Assembly (NCBI GenBank): GCA_016869735.1 | Contig: VGDL01000008.1 | Location: 1 to 64,000 of the forward strand | Reading direction: 5' to 3' | Length of the DNA: 64,000 bases | Source: Alphaproteobacteria bacterium | GTDB lineage: Bacteria; Pseudomonadota; Alphaproteobacteria; Acetobacterales; Acetobacteraceae | Part shown: one piece after another, positions 18,525 to 25,953 of the stretch | Numbering within the stretch: position 1 is the stretch's first letter | Layout of the letters: each line of letters starts with the position of its first letter | Position numbers and translations under genes: made by a program | The notes under the pieces: generated by a model | What the model was told of the DNA's origin: nothing | Seen by the model: only the letters and a program-made list of their open reading frames with translations | Databases searched by the model: none

Positions 18525-18610
18525 GGCCCTTTAGCGCGTTTGTTTTCGGGGGTGTTGCCACCCACGCCCTTTCGGAACCTCGCCGCAAGAAGACCGGACA
18601 AATCGCGAGG
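18525..18610 (-). promoter_or_regulatory. SAM-II-type riboswitch with an inserted hairpin, upstream of metZ
   Basis: Read on the minus strand. P1 is CCTCGC (18610-18605) pairing with GCGAGG (18583-18578). The P1 loop starts GATTTGTCC and ends CTTGC, as in SAM-II. The 3' part reads AAAACAAACG-CGCTAAAGGG, close to the SAM-II AAACAA..CGCTAAA end. The loop GTCC can pair with the GGGC after CTAAA to form the pseudoknot. Between P1 and this end sits an extra hairpin GGGTG-GCAA-CACCC (18563-18550) with a GNRA loop, like the long-loop SAM-II variants I recall. A CGGGG/CCCCG hairpin (18523-18507) follows and may be the expression platform. Motifs are quoted from memory of the class. Confidence 0.78.
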
Positions 18611-18727
18611 ATCGGTTTTGCAACCAATGATTGTTTCATAAGGCGTCATGCGCCCGCAGGTCAAGAATGCCGGATGGCTTGCGTCAAAGGCCCGCCCATG
18701 GGTTCATCGCCGCCGGAGGAAACCACC

Positions 18728-19783
18728 ATGGCCAATACCCGTGTCACCCTGATTGTCGGCGCCAGCGGCGCTGCCGCCAGCCGTGTGCTGGAAGCCGCGC
18801 AAAGCGATCCCGCTTTCACGCCGATTGGCCTGACACGGCGCGACCCGGGCGCGGGTATTCCCTGGATCACTGCCGATCTTTGGGATGGACCCGCCCTTGC
18901 CCGTGCCATCGCCGCGCGGCCTGACATTACGCATATTGTCTATGCGTCCCGCGCACCGCATGGCGAAACCGGCGTTGAGGATGTGGCCGGCAATGTGACG
19001 ATGCTGCGCAATCTGCTGGATGCTGCGGAAGCTTCGCTGCCGCGCTTTCAGCATTTGCACATGATCCATGGCGGCAAATGGTATGGGCTGCATATCGGCC
19101 CCTTCCGTACCCCCGCGCGGGAAGATGACCCGCGCCATCTGCCGCCCAATTTCTATTACGACCAACAGGATATGGTGGCCGAACGCCAGCGCGGCAAAAC
19201 CTGGTCCTGGTCCGCGAGCCGGCCCAATTTCGTGCTGGATGTGGCGCCGGGCCGCGCGCGCAACATGGTCTCGACCCTTGGGGCCTATGCCGCGATTTGC
19301 CGCGAATTGGGGGCGCCGTTCGACTTTCCGGGCAAGCCCGGCGCCTTCACCGCGCTGCATGAGGTCTCGGACGCAAAATTGCTGGCCGATGCGATTCTGT
19401 GGATGCTGGGCGAACCGCGCGCCGCCAACCGTGCCTTTAATGTCACGAATGGCGATGCCTTCCGCTGGTGTGACATGTGGCCCCATCTGGCGGCGTTGTT
19501 TGGCGTGACGGCGGGCGGCGTCAGGACCCTTTCGATGGCGCGCTGGATGGCGGATAAGGGGCCGGTTTGGGAGGGGATTCGCGCGCGCCACGGCCTTATT
19601 TTGCCGATGGAACAAGTCGCTAGCTGGGAATTTGCCGATTTCGCGCTGAACATGGATTACGATGTCCTGGCTTCCATGACCGCTGCGCGCCAGGCAGGCT
19701 TCACCGGCTTCAAGGATAGCTGGGCCATGTTTGCAGAACAGATTGAAGGCTACCGCGCTGCCCGGGTGCTGCCGCCGCGCTGA
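18728..19783 (+). CDS. PRISE-like NAD(P)-dependent enone reductase (extended SDR)
   Basis: A 351-residue extended-SDR protein. The Rossmann start is [38 protein letters not shown] and [18 protein letters not shown] are characteristic of the progesterone 5-beta-reductase/iridoid synthase-like (PRISE) family, in which this Lys and Tyr are the catalytic pair. Family members reduce enones with NADPH; the bacterial substrate is unknown. The ATG at 18728 has GGAGG at ideal distance. It is divergent from metZ and the metZ riboswitch, and codirectional with metK. Confidence 0.87.
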   Translation: MANTRVTLIVGASGAAASRVLEAAQSDPAFTPIGLTRRDPGAGIPWITADLWDGPALARAIAARPDITHIVYASRAPHGETGVEDVAGNVTMLRNLLDAAEASLPRFQHLHMIHGGKWYGLHIGPFRTPAREDDPRHLPPNFYYDQQDMVAERQRGKTWSWSASRPNFVLDVAPGRARNMVSTLGAYAAICRELGAPFDFPGKPGAFTALHEVSDAKLLADAILWMLGEPRAANRAFNVTNGDAFRWCDMWPHLAALFGVTAGGVRTLSMARWMADKGPVWEGIRARHGLILPMEQVASWEFADFALNMDYDVLASMTAARQAGFTGFKDSWAMFAEQIEGYRAARVLPPR

Positions 19784-19814
19784 AAATAATGGCGGGGGGC
19801 AGCCCTTGCCTGCC

Positions 19815-19842
19815 TTGACCCTGCCACACCCCCCTGCAATAC
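19815..19842 (+). promoter_or_regulatory. Possible metK promoter
   Basis: TTGACC at 19815-19820 and CAATAC at 19837-19842 are 16 bases apart, about 80 bases before the metK ATG. The -35 is good and the -10 poor, so this is tentative. The leader after it forms only weak hairpins and matches no SAM or SAM/SAH riboswitch that I know. Confidence 0.25.
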
Positions 19843-19922
19843 GCCCCCCGCCCAGGGTGTTCCGGGGCAGAGCATCGTCGGGCTCAACCGGCGAATCCCG
19901 CGACAAGAGGCCGAACCACGCC

Positions 19923-21110
19923 ATGCGCGATACGGGCGAATATCTTTTCACCTCGGAATCCGTTTCCGAAGGCCATCCCGATAAGGTGGCGGACCGCATT
20001 TCAGACACCGTGCTGGATGCCTTCCTGACCGCCGATCCCTATGCCCGCGTCGCTTGCGAAACGCTGGTCACCACCAATCGCGTGGTGTTGGCGGGCGAAG
20101 TGCGCGGCCCCGCGGAAATCACCCCGGAATATCTGATCCATCTGGCGCGGCTCGCGATCCATGACATCGGCTATGAACAGGAAGGCTTCCATTGGCAGCA
20201 CGCCGATATCGCCTGCCATTTGCATGCCCAATCGGCGCATATCGCGCAGGGCGTGGATGCCGCCGGCAATAAGGATGAAGGCGCGGGCGACCAGGGCATC
20301 ATGTTCGGATATGCCTGCCGCGAAACGCCGGAGCTGATGCCGGCACCGCTCTATTACGCGCATGAAATCCTGCGCCATGTCAGCACTTTGCGCCGCGCCA
20401 AGGACAAGGCCGTGGCCGGACTGCTGCCGGATGCGAAAAGCCAGGTGACTTTGCGCTATGTGGATGGCAAGCCGGTGGGTGCCACTTCCATCGTTGTCTC
20501 CACCCAGCATGAGGAATCGCTGGAACAGGCGGACATCAAGCGCCTGCTGCGCCCGATTGTGGAATCCGTGCTGCCCAAGGGCTGGATGTGCCCGGATAGC
20601 GAATTCTACGTGAATCCCACCGGCACCTTCATCATTGGTGGGCCGGATGGCGATTGCGGCCTCACCGGGCGCAAGATCATTGTGGACACCTATGGCGGTG
20701 CTGCGCCGCATGGTGGCGGCGCATTCTCCGGCAAGGACCCGACCAAGGTGGACCGTTCAGCCGCCTATGCCGCGCGTTATGTCGCGAAGAATGTCGTGGC
20801 GTCTGGCCTTGCGGATAAGTGCACCATTCAGGTGAGCTATGCGATTGGCGTTTCCAAGCCTCTGTCGGTCTATTTCGACCTGCATGGCACGGGCAAGGAT
20901 GTGGATGAGGCGAAGTTGGCGAAGGTGATTGACGGCATGGTCAATCTCTCCCCGCGTGGCATTCGTGAGCATCTGAAGCTGAACCGCCCGATCTATGTGC
21001 CGACCAGCGCCTATGGCCATTTCGGCCGCGTGCCGGATGCGGCGAAGGGCACCTTCACCTGGGAAATGACCGATCTGGCGGATGAGCTGAAGCGCGCTTT
21101 CGGGCGTTGA
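19923..21110 (+). CDS. metK: S-adenosylmethionine synthetase
   Basis: A 395-residue enzyme making S-adenosylmethionine from methionine and [19 protein letters not shown] starts the ATP site, [12 protein letters not shown] is the methionine/ATP loop, and [19 protein letters not shown] is the second signature. Length is standard. The start is the ATG at 19923, after CAAGAGG; the frame is open earlier only because it runs through the end of the PRISE gene region. A clear terminator follows the stop. It acts downstream of metZ in the methionine cycle. Confidence 0.98.
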   Translation: MRDTGEYLFTSESVSEGHPDKVADRISDTVLDAFLTADPYARVACETLVTTNRVVLAGEVRGPAEITPEYLIHLARLAIHDIGYEQEGFHWQHADIACHLHAQSAHIAQGVDAAGNKDEGAGDQGIMFGYACRETPELMPAPLYYAHEILRHVSTLRRAKDKAVAGLLPDAKSQVTLRYVDGKPVGATSIVVSTQHEESLEQADIKRLLRPIVESVLPKGWMCPDSEFYVNPTGTFIIGGPDGDCGLTGRKIIVDTYGGAAPHGGGAFSGKDPTKVDRSAAYAARYVAKNVVASGLADKCTIQVSYAIGVSKPLSVYFDLHGTGKDVDEAKLAKVIDGMVNLSPRGIREHLKLNRPIYVPTSAYGHFGRVPDAAKGTFTWEMTDLADELKRAFGR

Positions 21111-21132
21111 GGCGCTGATCGGATTACCTTTG

Positions 21133-21168
21133 GGGCGGCGGGTGCAAGCCTGCCGCCCTTTGCTTTTT
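21133..21168 (+). terminator. Rho-independent terminator of metK
   Basis: GGGCGGCGGG pairs with CCTGCCGCCC (one G-T wobble) around TGCAAG, followed by TTTGCTTTTT. It lies 22 bases after the metK stop and ends just ten bases before the trmB start, so it may also limit read-through into trmB. Confidence 0.85.
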
Positions 21169-21178
21169 AGGACTGCGC

Positions 21179-21889
21179 ATGACCGCTGATCGCCCCCCGC
21201 TGGCTGATAGTGTGCCGGACCGGCTTTATGGCCGGCGCCGCGGCCACCCCTTACGCCCGCGCCAGCAGCGCTTGCTCGATGAAACCCTGCCGCGCCTTCG
21301 GCTCACCCAAGCACAAGCAGCTGATCCGCGCGCGGCCTTCGGCATGGGCGATGTGCCGCTATGGCTCGAAGTCGGGTTTGGTGGCGGCGAACACACGCTG
21401 GACCAGATCGCAGCGCAACCTGAGGTTGCCTATATCGCCTCAGAAGTGTTTGAGAACGGGCTTTGCGCTTTGCTGACGCGCCTGGTGCCGGAAGGGGCGG
21501 AGGCGACCGGCGCTTTGGCGCGCAATCTCAAGCTCTGGCCGCAGGATGCGCGGCATTTGTTGCGCGCCCTGCCAGAAGCGGCCTTGGATCGCCTGTTCCT
21601 GATGTTCCCCGACCCCTGGCCCAAGGCGCGCCATGCCAAAAGGCGCTTTGTGCATCCGGAATTGCTGCCCATGGTGGCGCGCGCCATGAAGCCAGGCGGC
21701 GTTTGGCGCATTGCCTCTGATGATCCGACCTTTCAGGCCTGGGTGAGGGATTGCATGGGCGCGCAGGAATTTTTCACGCTGGGGAGCCTTGCCGAAACAC
21801 GCCCCGCCGGCTGGCCGCCAACCCGTTATGAAGCCAAGGCGCTGCGCGAAGGGCGCCAGCCGCTTTATTGGGAATGGGTCAGGCGCTGA
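21179..21889 (+). CDS. trmB: tRNA (guanine-N7-)-methyltransferase
   Basis: A 236-residue SAM-dependent enzyme forming m7G46 in tRNA. The N-terminal YGRRRGHPLRPRQQRLLDE is typical of alphaproteobacterial TrmB, WLEVGFGGGEHTL is the SAM loop, and LFLMFPDPWPKARHAKRR is the catalytic PDPWxKxRHxKRR signature. It follows metK, its SAM supplier, across a terminator hairpin. AGGA lies six bases before the ATG. Confidence 0.96.
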   Translation: MTADRPPLADSVPDRLYGRRRGHPLRPRQQRLLDETLPRLRLTQAQAADPRAAFGMGDVPLWLEVGFGGGEHTLDQIAAQPEVAYIASEVFENGLCALLTRLVPEGAEATGALARNLKLWPQDARHLLRALPEAALDRLFLMFPDPWPKARHAKRRFVHPELLPMVARAMKPGGVWRIASDDPTFQAWVRDCMGAQEFFTLGSLAETRPAGWPPTRYEAKALREGRQPLYWEWVRR

Positions 21890-21907
21890 ATTGATTTGAG
21901 CGACTGA

Positions 21908-22444
21908 TCACGGACCGCGCCACATACCCTGTAACACCGGCAAGCCCCGCCGATGGTGATGGATTGCCACGGCGCCATGGCCCATCGCCAGCACCACTAA
22001 CCCCCAAGCCGCACCCTGATGCAAAGGGCGCAACACATCATACAGCGCCTGATTCGGCGGGAAGGGATGCGGAATGGGCAGGATCAGAAAGAACACGGTC
22101 TCCACCGCCACAGGCGCCGCAGCCGCGCTCAGGAAACCCAGCACCGGCACGGTGATCAGCAGCGCATACAGCAAGCCCTGGCCCCATCGCGCCGCGCCTT
22201 GCTGCCAGCCGGGCAGCATGAAAGGCGCAGGCCGACCACGCCGCGCCAAAAGCCAAAGCCGCCAGACCCAAAGCGGGATCAGCAGCAAACCAAGGCTTTT
22301 ATGCAATTGATAGGTCAGGATTTTGGCAAAAAGCGCTGAAAGCGGAAGCGCCACCATCACCAAGGCCAGCAGGAAATTCACAAAAACCAGGCCCGCCATG
22401 GCCCAATGCAGGCGCCGTTGCGCCGCCGACCATGCTCCTTGCAT
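21908..22444 (-). CDS. Cytochrome b561-type membrane protein
   Basis: A 178-residue protein with four hydrophobic segments and the His residues expected for two b hemes: RRLHWAMAG near residue 13, TYQLHKSLGLL near 48, and a pair in the last third (LRPLHQGAAWG and AMGHGAVAIHHH). This matches the bacterial b561/CybB family, which passes electrons between quinol and periplasmic partners. It starts five bases after the stop of a YceI-family gene on the same strand; cytochrome b561-YceI pairing is common and suggests one electron- or isoprenoid-related function. Confidence 0.87.
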   Translation of the reverse strand: MQGAWSAAQRRLHWAMAGLVFVNFLLALVMVALPLSALFAKILTYQLHKSLGLLLIPLWVWRLWLLARRGRPAPFMLPGWQQGAARWGQGLLYALLITVPVLGFLSAAAAPVAVETVFFLILPIPHPFPPNQALYDVLRPLHQGAAWGLVVLAMGHGAVAIHHHRRGLPVLQGMWRGP

Positions 22445-22448
22445 TGGC

Positions 22449-23054
22449 CTATCCGATCACCAAGCTGACCGAAACCGCCAATTGCACCCGATCCGCGGTC
22501 GCCAACATATCGGCGGTCATGCCGAAAGCCGTGCGGCTTATCTCGCCACGCGCGGTGCAATCCACAATCTCGGCCCCTGTCGCGGCATAACGCCGGCGGC
22601 GCGCCAGCTTCGCCTGAAGCGTGAAGGGCTGGGTCACGCCGCGCATTTCCAAGGGGCCGGCCAGATCAAATGCCTCAATCCGCCCGCCCTTTAGGGCGCT
22701 GCCGGAAAACCGCGCCAGCGGCCAGCGTTCTGCATCGAAATAGGCGGGCGAACGCAGCAAATCAGCCGCCCCTGGATAGGCATGGGCGATGGAAGCGGTT
22801 TCCACCTGCACCGCCACGCGCGCTGTCTCCGGCCTTTCGGGATCCAGCGTCAATTCACAGGCGAAGCGCGAAAACTGCCCGGTCGAGGTCAGCACCAGCA
22901 AATGCCGCGCAATGAATTCCAGCCTTCCCTGGGTATGATCAAAGCGAAAGACCCGCGTGGCATGCGCTGGCGAGGGTGTCAGGCCCAGCAACGGCAGTAC
23001 TGCGCCAGCCAGGGCGCGGCGCGGTATCATTAGGGGATTGGGCTTCACCAGCAT
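22449..23054 (-). CDS. YceI family periplasmic protein
   Basis: A 201-residue exported lipocalin-like beta-barrel protein. A signal peptide of about 31 residues (RRALAGAVLPLLGLTPSPAHA) precedes the YceI domain: FRFDHTQGRLEFIARHL, the middle AERWPLARFSGS and ISRTAFGMTAD near the end. The fold binds polyisoprenoid-like lipids in characterised members. ATG at 23054 has AGGATC upstream; the second ATG at 23030 lacks a ribosome site. It is coupled to the b561 gene and divergent from rimP. Confidence 0.87.
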   Translation of the reverse strand: MLVKPNPLMIPRRALAGAVLPLLGLTPSPAHATRVFRFDHTQGRLEFIARHLLVLTSTGQFSRFACELTLDPERPETARVAVQVETASIAHAYPGAADLLRSPAYFDAERWPLARFSGSALKGGRIEAFDLAGPLEMRGVTQPFTLQAKLARRRRYAATGAEIVDCTARGEISRTAFGMTADMLATADRVQLAVSVSLVIG

Positions 23055-23166
23055 GTATCGTGATCCTAACCAAGTTGTGGCAACTGCTCCATCCTTTTCA
23101 AAGCTCTTGCCTTTTGGTTGCTTCAGCGCTAAGAAAACAGAAATCACACCATCCGAGCTTATGGGG

Positions 23167-23200
23167 GGTGGCCTTGAAAGGGGCCGCCTTTTTTGTTTTT
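23167..23200 (+). terminator. Terminator-like hairpin containing the rimP ribosome site and start
   Basis: GGTGGCC (23167-23173) pairs with GGCCGCC (23182-23188) with one wobble, followed by TTTTTTGTTTTT. This has every feature of an intrinsic terminator. The 3' arm contains most of AAAGGGG, the only good ribosome site for rimP, and the T tract contains both candidate TTG start codons. It may act as an attenuator for the whole rimP-infB operon. Confidence 0.65.
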
Positions 23201-23732
23201 GCAACCTGATCTGCCTCATCACGAAGGGCTTGAAGCCCGCATCGCGGAAGCGATCCTGCCCAGCCTGACGCAGCTTGGCTATGAATTGGTGCGCGTGCAG
23301 GTTTCCGGCAAGGAACGCCCGGTGGTGCAGATCATGGCGGACCGCGCCGATGAAGCGCCCTTCACCGTGGATGATTGCGAAACCATCAGCCATGCCGTTG
23401 GCGCGGTGCTGGATGTCGCGGACCCGATCAAGGGCGAATGGATGCTGGAAGTTTCCTCCGCCGGGATTGATCGCCCGCTGACGCGCACCAAGGATTGGAA
23501 CCGCTTCGCCGGGCATGTCGCAACGGTGGAGCTTTCCATACCCATGGATGGCCGCAAGCGTTTTCGCGGCATTGCACTTGGCGCCGATGACCAGGAAGCG
23601 CGGCTCAAGCTTGATGATGGCACTGAATTGGCGTTGCCGCGCAGCAATATCCGCCGCGCTAAGCTGGTGCTGACCGATGAATTGATCGCGGCGACGGCGA
23701 AGCCCGATGCCCCAACCATAACGACCCATTAA
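23193..23732 (+). CDS. rimP: Ribosome maturation factor RimP
   Basis: A 179-residue protein needed for 30S assembly. Domain marks are [22 protein letters not shown] at the N terminus (shown in part), [20 protein letters not shown] and [20 protein letters not shown]. No ATG or GTG lies in frame before the conserved region and a TGA is at 23175, so the start must be TTG at 23193 (nine bases after AAAGGGG) or TTG at 23199. It begins the operon rimP-nusA-ylxR-infB-rbfA-truB-rpsO. Confidence 0.93.
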   Translation: MFLQPDLPHHEGLEARIAEAILPSLTQLGYELVRVQVSGKERPVVQIMADRADEAPFTVDDCETISHAVGAVLDVADPIKGEWMLEVSSAGIDRPLTRTKDWNRFAGHVATVELSIPMDGRKRFRGIALGADDQEARLKLDDGTELALPRSNIRRAKLVLTDELIAATAKPDAPTITTH

Positions 23733-23746
23733 CAGGAGAATTCGCC

Positions 23747-25270
23747 ATGGCCATTGACATCGCCATCGCCCGTCCGGAATTGCTGCAAGTGGCCGATGCC
23801 GTCGCGCGCGAAAAAATGATCGAGCGTGAGGAAGTGCTGGAAGCCATGGAACAGGCAATCCAGAAGGCGGGTCGCGCCAAATACGGGCTTGAGAAAGACA
23901 TTCGCGCCACCATTGACCGCAAGGATGGCCGCGTGAAGCTGGAACGCTTCACCGAAGTGGTGGAAGCCGAACCGGTAGAAAGCGAAGCGACGCAAATCCC
24001 TTTGCGCATTGCGCAAAAGATCAAGCCAGGCATTCAGCTTGGTGAGTTCATTGTGGACCCGCTGCCGCCGATTGATTTCGGCCGCATCGCCGCGCAGACC
24101 GCGAAGCAGGTGATTGTCCAGCGCGTGCGTGAAGTGGAACGCCGCAAGCAATTCGAAGAATACAAGGACCGCGTTGGCGAAATCATCAATGGCACGGTCA
24201 AGCGCACCGAATATGGCAACCTGATGGTGGATCTTGGCCGGGCCGAAGCGCTGCTGCGCCGTGATGAAACCATCCCGCGCGAAGCCTTCCGCAATGGGGA
24301 CCGCGTGCGCGCCTATATCTACGATGTGCGCGAAGAACCGCGCGGGCCGCAGATTTTCCTCTCTCGCACCCATCCGGGCTTTTTGGCGAAGCTGTTCGCG
24401 CAGGAAGTGCCAGAAATTTATGACGGCATCATCGAAATCAAGGCCGTGGCGCGTGATCCCGGCAGCCGCGCCAAGATGGCGGTGATCAGCCGCGATACCT
24501 CGATTGACCCTGTCGGCGCTTGCGTGGGTATGCGCGGGTCGCGCGTGCAGGCGGTGGTTGCCGAATTGCAGGGCGAAAAGATTGATATCATTCCCTGGTC
24601 GCCCGATCAGGCGACCTTCATCGTGAATGCGTTGGCACCTGCTGAAGTCAGTAAGGTGGTGCTGGATGATGAAGGCCGCCGCGTGGAAGTGGTGGTACCG
24701 GATGATCAGCTCAGCCTTGCCATTGGGCGTCGCGGGCAGAATGTGCGCTTGGCATCCCAGCTTACGCGCTATGATGTGGATATCCTGACGGAAGCCGAGG
24801 AAAGCGAACGCCGCCAGGAAGAATTCCGCCGCCGCACCGGGCTTTTTGTTGAAGCCTTGGATGTGGATGATGTGATCGCGGGGCTTCTGGTGCAGGAAGG
24901 CTTCGGTTCCATCGAAGACATCGTGCAGGCACCGGATGAGGAATTGGCCGAAATCGAAGGCTTTGATGAAAGTGTCGCCGCCGAATTGAAGCGCCGCGCT
25001 GAAGCCTTCATTGAAAAGCGGGATGCCGAAATGGATGAAAAGCGCCGTGACCTTGGCGTGGATGACGTGCTGATCGAAGTGGGCGGCTTTACGCCGGCCA
25101 TGATGGTGACGCTCGGCGAAAAGGGCGTGAAGTCGCTGGAAGACCTAGCTGATTTGGCGGGGGATGAATTGGTGGAAATCCTCGGCGCCGAAGCGGTGGA
25201 TGAGGAAACGGCCAATGCCATCGTCATGGAAGCGCGTCGTCGTGCCGGCTGGCTCGGCGATGAGGCATGA
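23747..25270 (+). CDS. nusA: Transcription termination/antitermination factor NusA
   Basis: A 507-residue RNA-polymerase-binding factor. In order: the N-terminal polymerase-binding domain (EKMIEREEVLEAMEQAIQK), an S1 domain (GEIINGTVKRTEYGNLMVDL), two KH domains (ISRDTSIDPVGACVGMRGSR and LSLAIGRRGQNVRLASQL) and two C-terminal helix-hairpin-helix acidic repeats from about residue 365 on. It acts in pausing, termination and rRNA antitermination. The ATG follows the rimP stop by 14 bases with AGGAG. Confidence 0.98.
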   Translation: MAIDIAIARPELLQVADAVAREKMIEREEVLEAMEQAIQKAGRAKYGLEKDIRATIDRKDGRVKLERFTEVVEAEPVESEATQIPLRIAQKIKPGIQLGEFIVDPLPPIDFGRIAAQTAKQVIVQRVREVERRKQFEEYKDRVGEIINGTVKRTEYGNLMVDLGRAEALLRRDETIPREAFRNGDRVRAYIYDVREEPRGPQIFLSRTHPGFLAKLFAQEVPEIYDGIIEIKAVARDPGSRAKMAVISRDTSIDPVGACVGMRGSRVQAVVAELQGEKIDIIPWSPDQATFIVNALAPAEVSKVVLDDEGRRVEVVVPDDQLSLAIGRRGQNVRLASQLTRYDVDILTEAEESERRQEEFRRRTGLFVEALDVDDVIAGLLVQEGFGSIEDIVQAPDEELAEIEGFDESVAAELKRRAEAFIEKRDAEMDEKRRDLGVDDVLIEVGGFTPAMMVTLGEKGVKSLEDLADLAGDELVEILGAEAVDEETANAIVMEARRRAGWLGDEA

Positions 25271-25279
25271 GGCACAGCC

Positions 25280-25894
25280 CTGAACGCAACCGCCGCCCTG
25301 CCGGAGGAAGATGAGCCCGAGAAGGGCCCGCTTCGCCGCTGCATCGCCACACGTGAAAGCCTTCCCAAGGCGGAAATGATCCGCTTTGTGCTGGGGCCGG
25401 GGCGTGAAATTGTGCCGGATTTGGCCGAAAGGCTGCCCGGGCGGGGAATGTGGTTGAGCGCGCGGGCCGATGTGCTAGAAGGCGCCATCAGCCGGGGGGC
25501 TTTTACGCGCGCTGCGCGCGGCCCTGTGGTTGTTCCGCCCGGTCTTCCGGCATTGCTGCAACAGGGCCTTCGCACCAGGATTGCTGATCTGCTGGGGCTT
25601 GCGCGCCGGGCAGGGCAGGCGGTGGCGGGTTGGCAGGCGGTGCGGGAATGGCGCGCCGCGGATCGTATTGCATTGCTGGTGCAGGCCAAGGATGGCAGCT
25701 CAGCAGAGCGTGAACGCCTCTCGGGCGGTGGCATGGCGGCGATCGTGCCGCTTGATGCCGCTGAATTGGGGCGGGTTTTTGGGCGTGACCACATTGTTCA
25801 TGTGGCGGTCGCGCCGGGCCGTTTGGCGGAAGCCATCCGGTCTGAGGCGGGCAGGCTTTCTGGCCTTTCTCCGTCAGAAGTGGCTAAATCCTAA
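25280..25894 (+). CDS. ylxR: YlxR/L7Ae-like RNA-binding protein with apparent CTG start
   Basis: The domain content is the usual NusA-InfB spacer protein: an N-terminal YlxR (DUF448) domain with RRCIATRESLPKAEMIRFVL and a C-terminal L7Ae-like part (LLGLARRAGQAVAGWQAV). The first in-frame ATG (25376) falls inside the YlxR motif and would delete RRCIATRE. Between the in-frame stop at 25268 and 25376 there is no ATG, GTG or TTG. CTG at 25280, seven bases after TGAGG and ten after the nusA stop, gives a complete 204-residue protein. The alternative is a truncated or frameshifted gene. Confidence 0.8.
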   Translation: MNATAALPEEDEPEKGPLRRCIATRESLPKAEMIRFVLGPGREIVPDLAERLPGRGMWLSARADVLEGAISRGAFTRAARGPVVVPPGLPALLQQGLRTRIADLLGLARRAGQAVAGWQAVREWRAADRIALLVQAKDGSSAERERLSGGGMAAIVPLDAAELGRVFGRDHIVHVAVAPGRLAEAIRSEAGRLSGLSPSEVAKS

Positions 25895-25953
25895 GGCTGT
25901 CCGGGTTATGCGGCGGTTCAATGTGTATCAGATGATCGGGTTCAAAGCGGCGA

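Noticed and set aside
18473-18664. 63-codon minus-strand frame before metZ
   Set aside because: It overlaps the SAM-II-type structure and has no ribosome site or recognisable domain.
19843-19922. SAM or SAM/SAH riboswitch before metK
   Set aside because: I looked for the conserved pieces of SAM-I, SAM-II and SAM/SAH types and found none, only weak hairpins.
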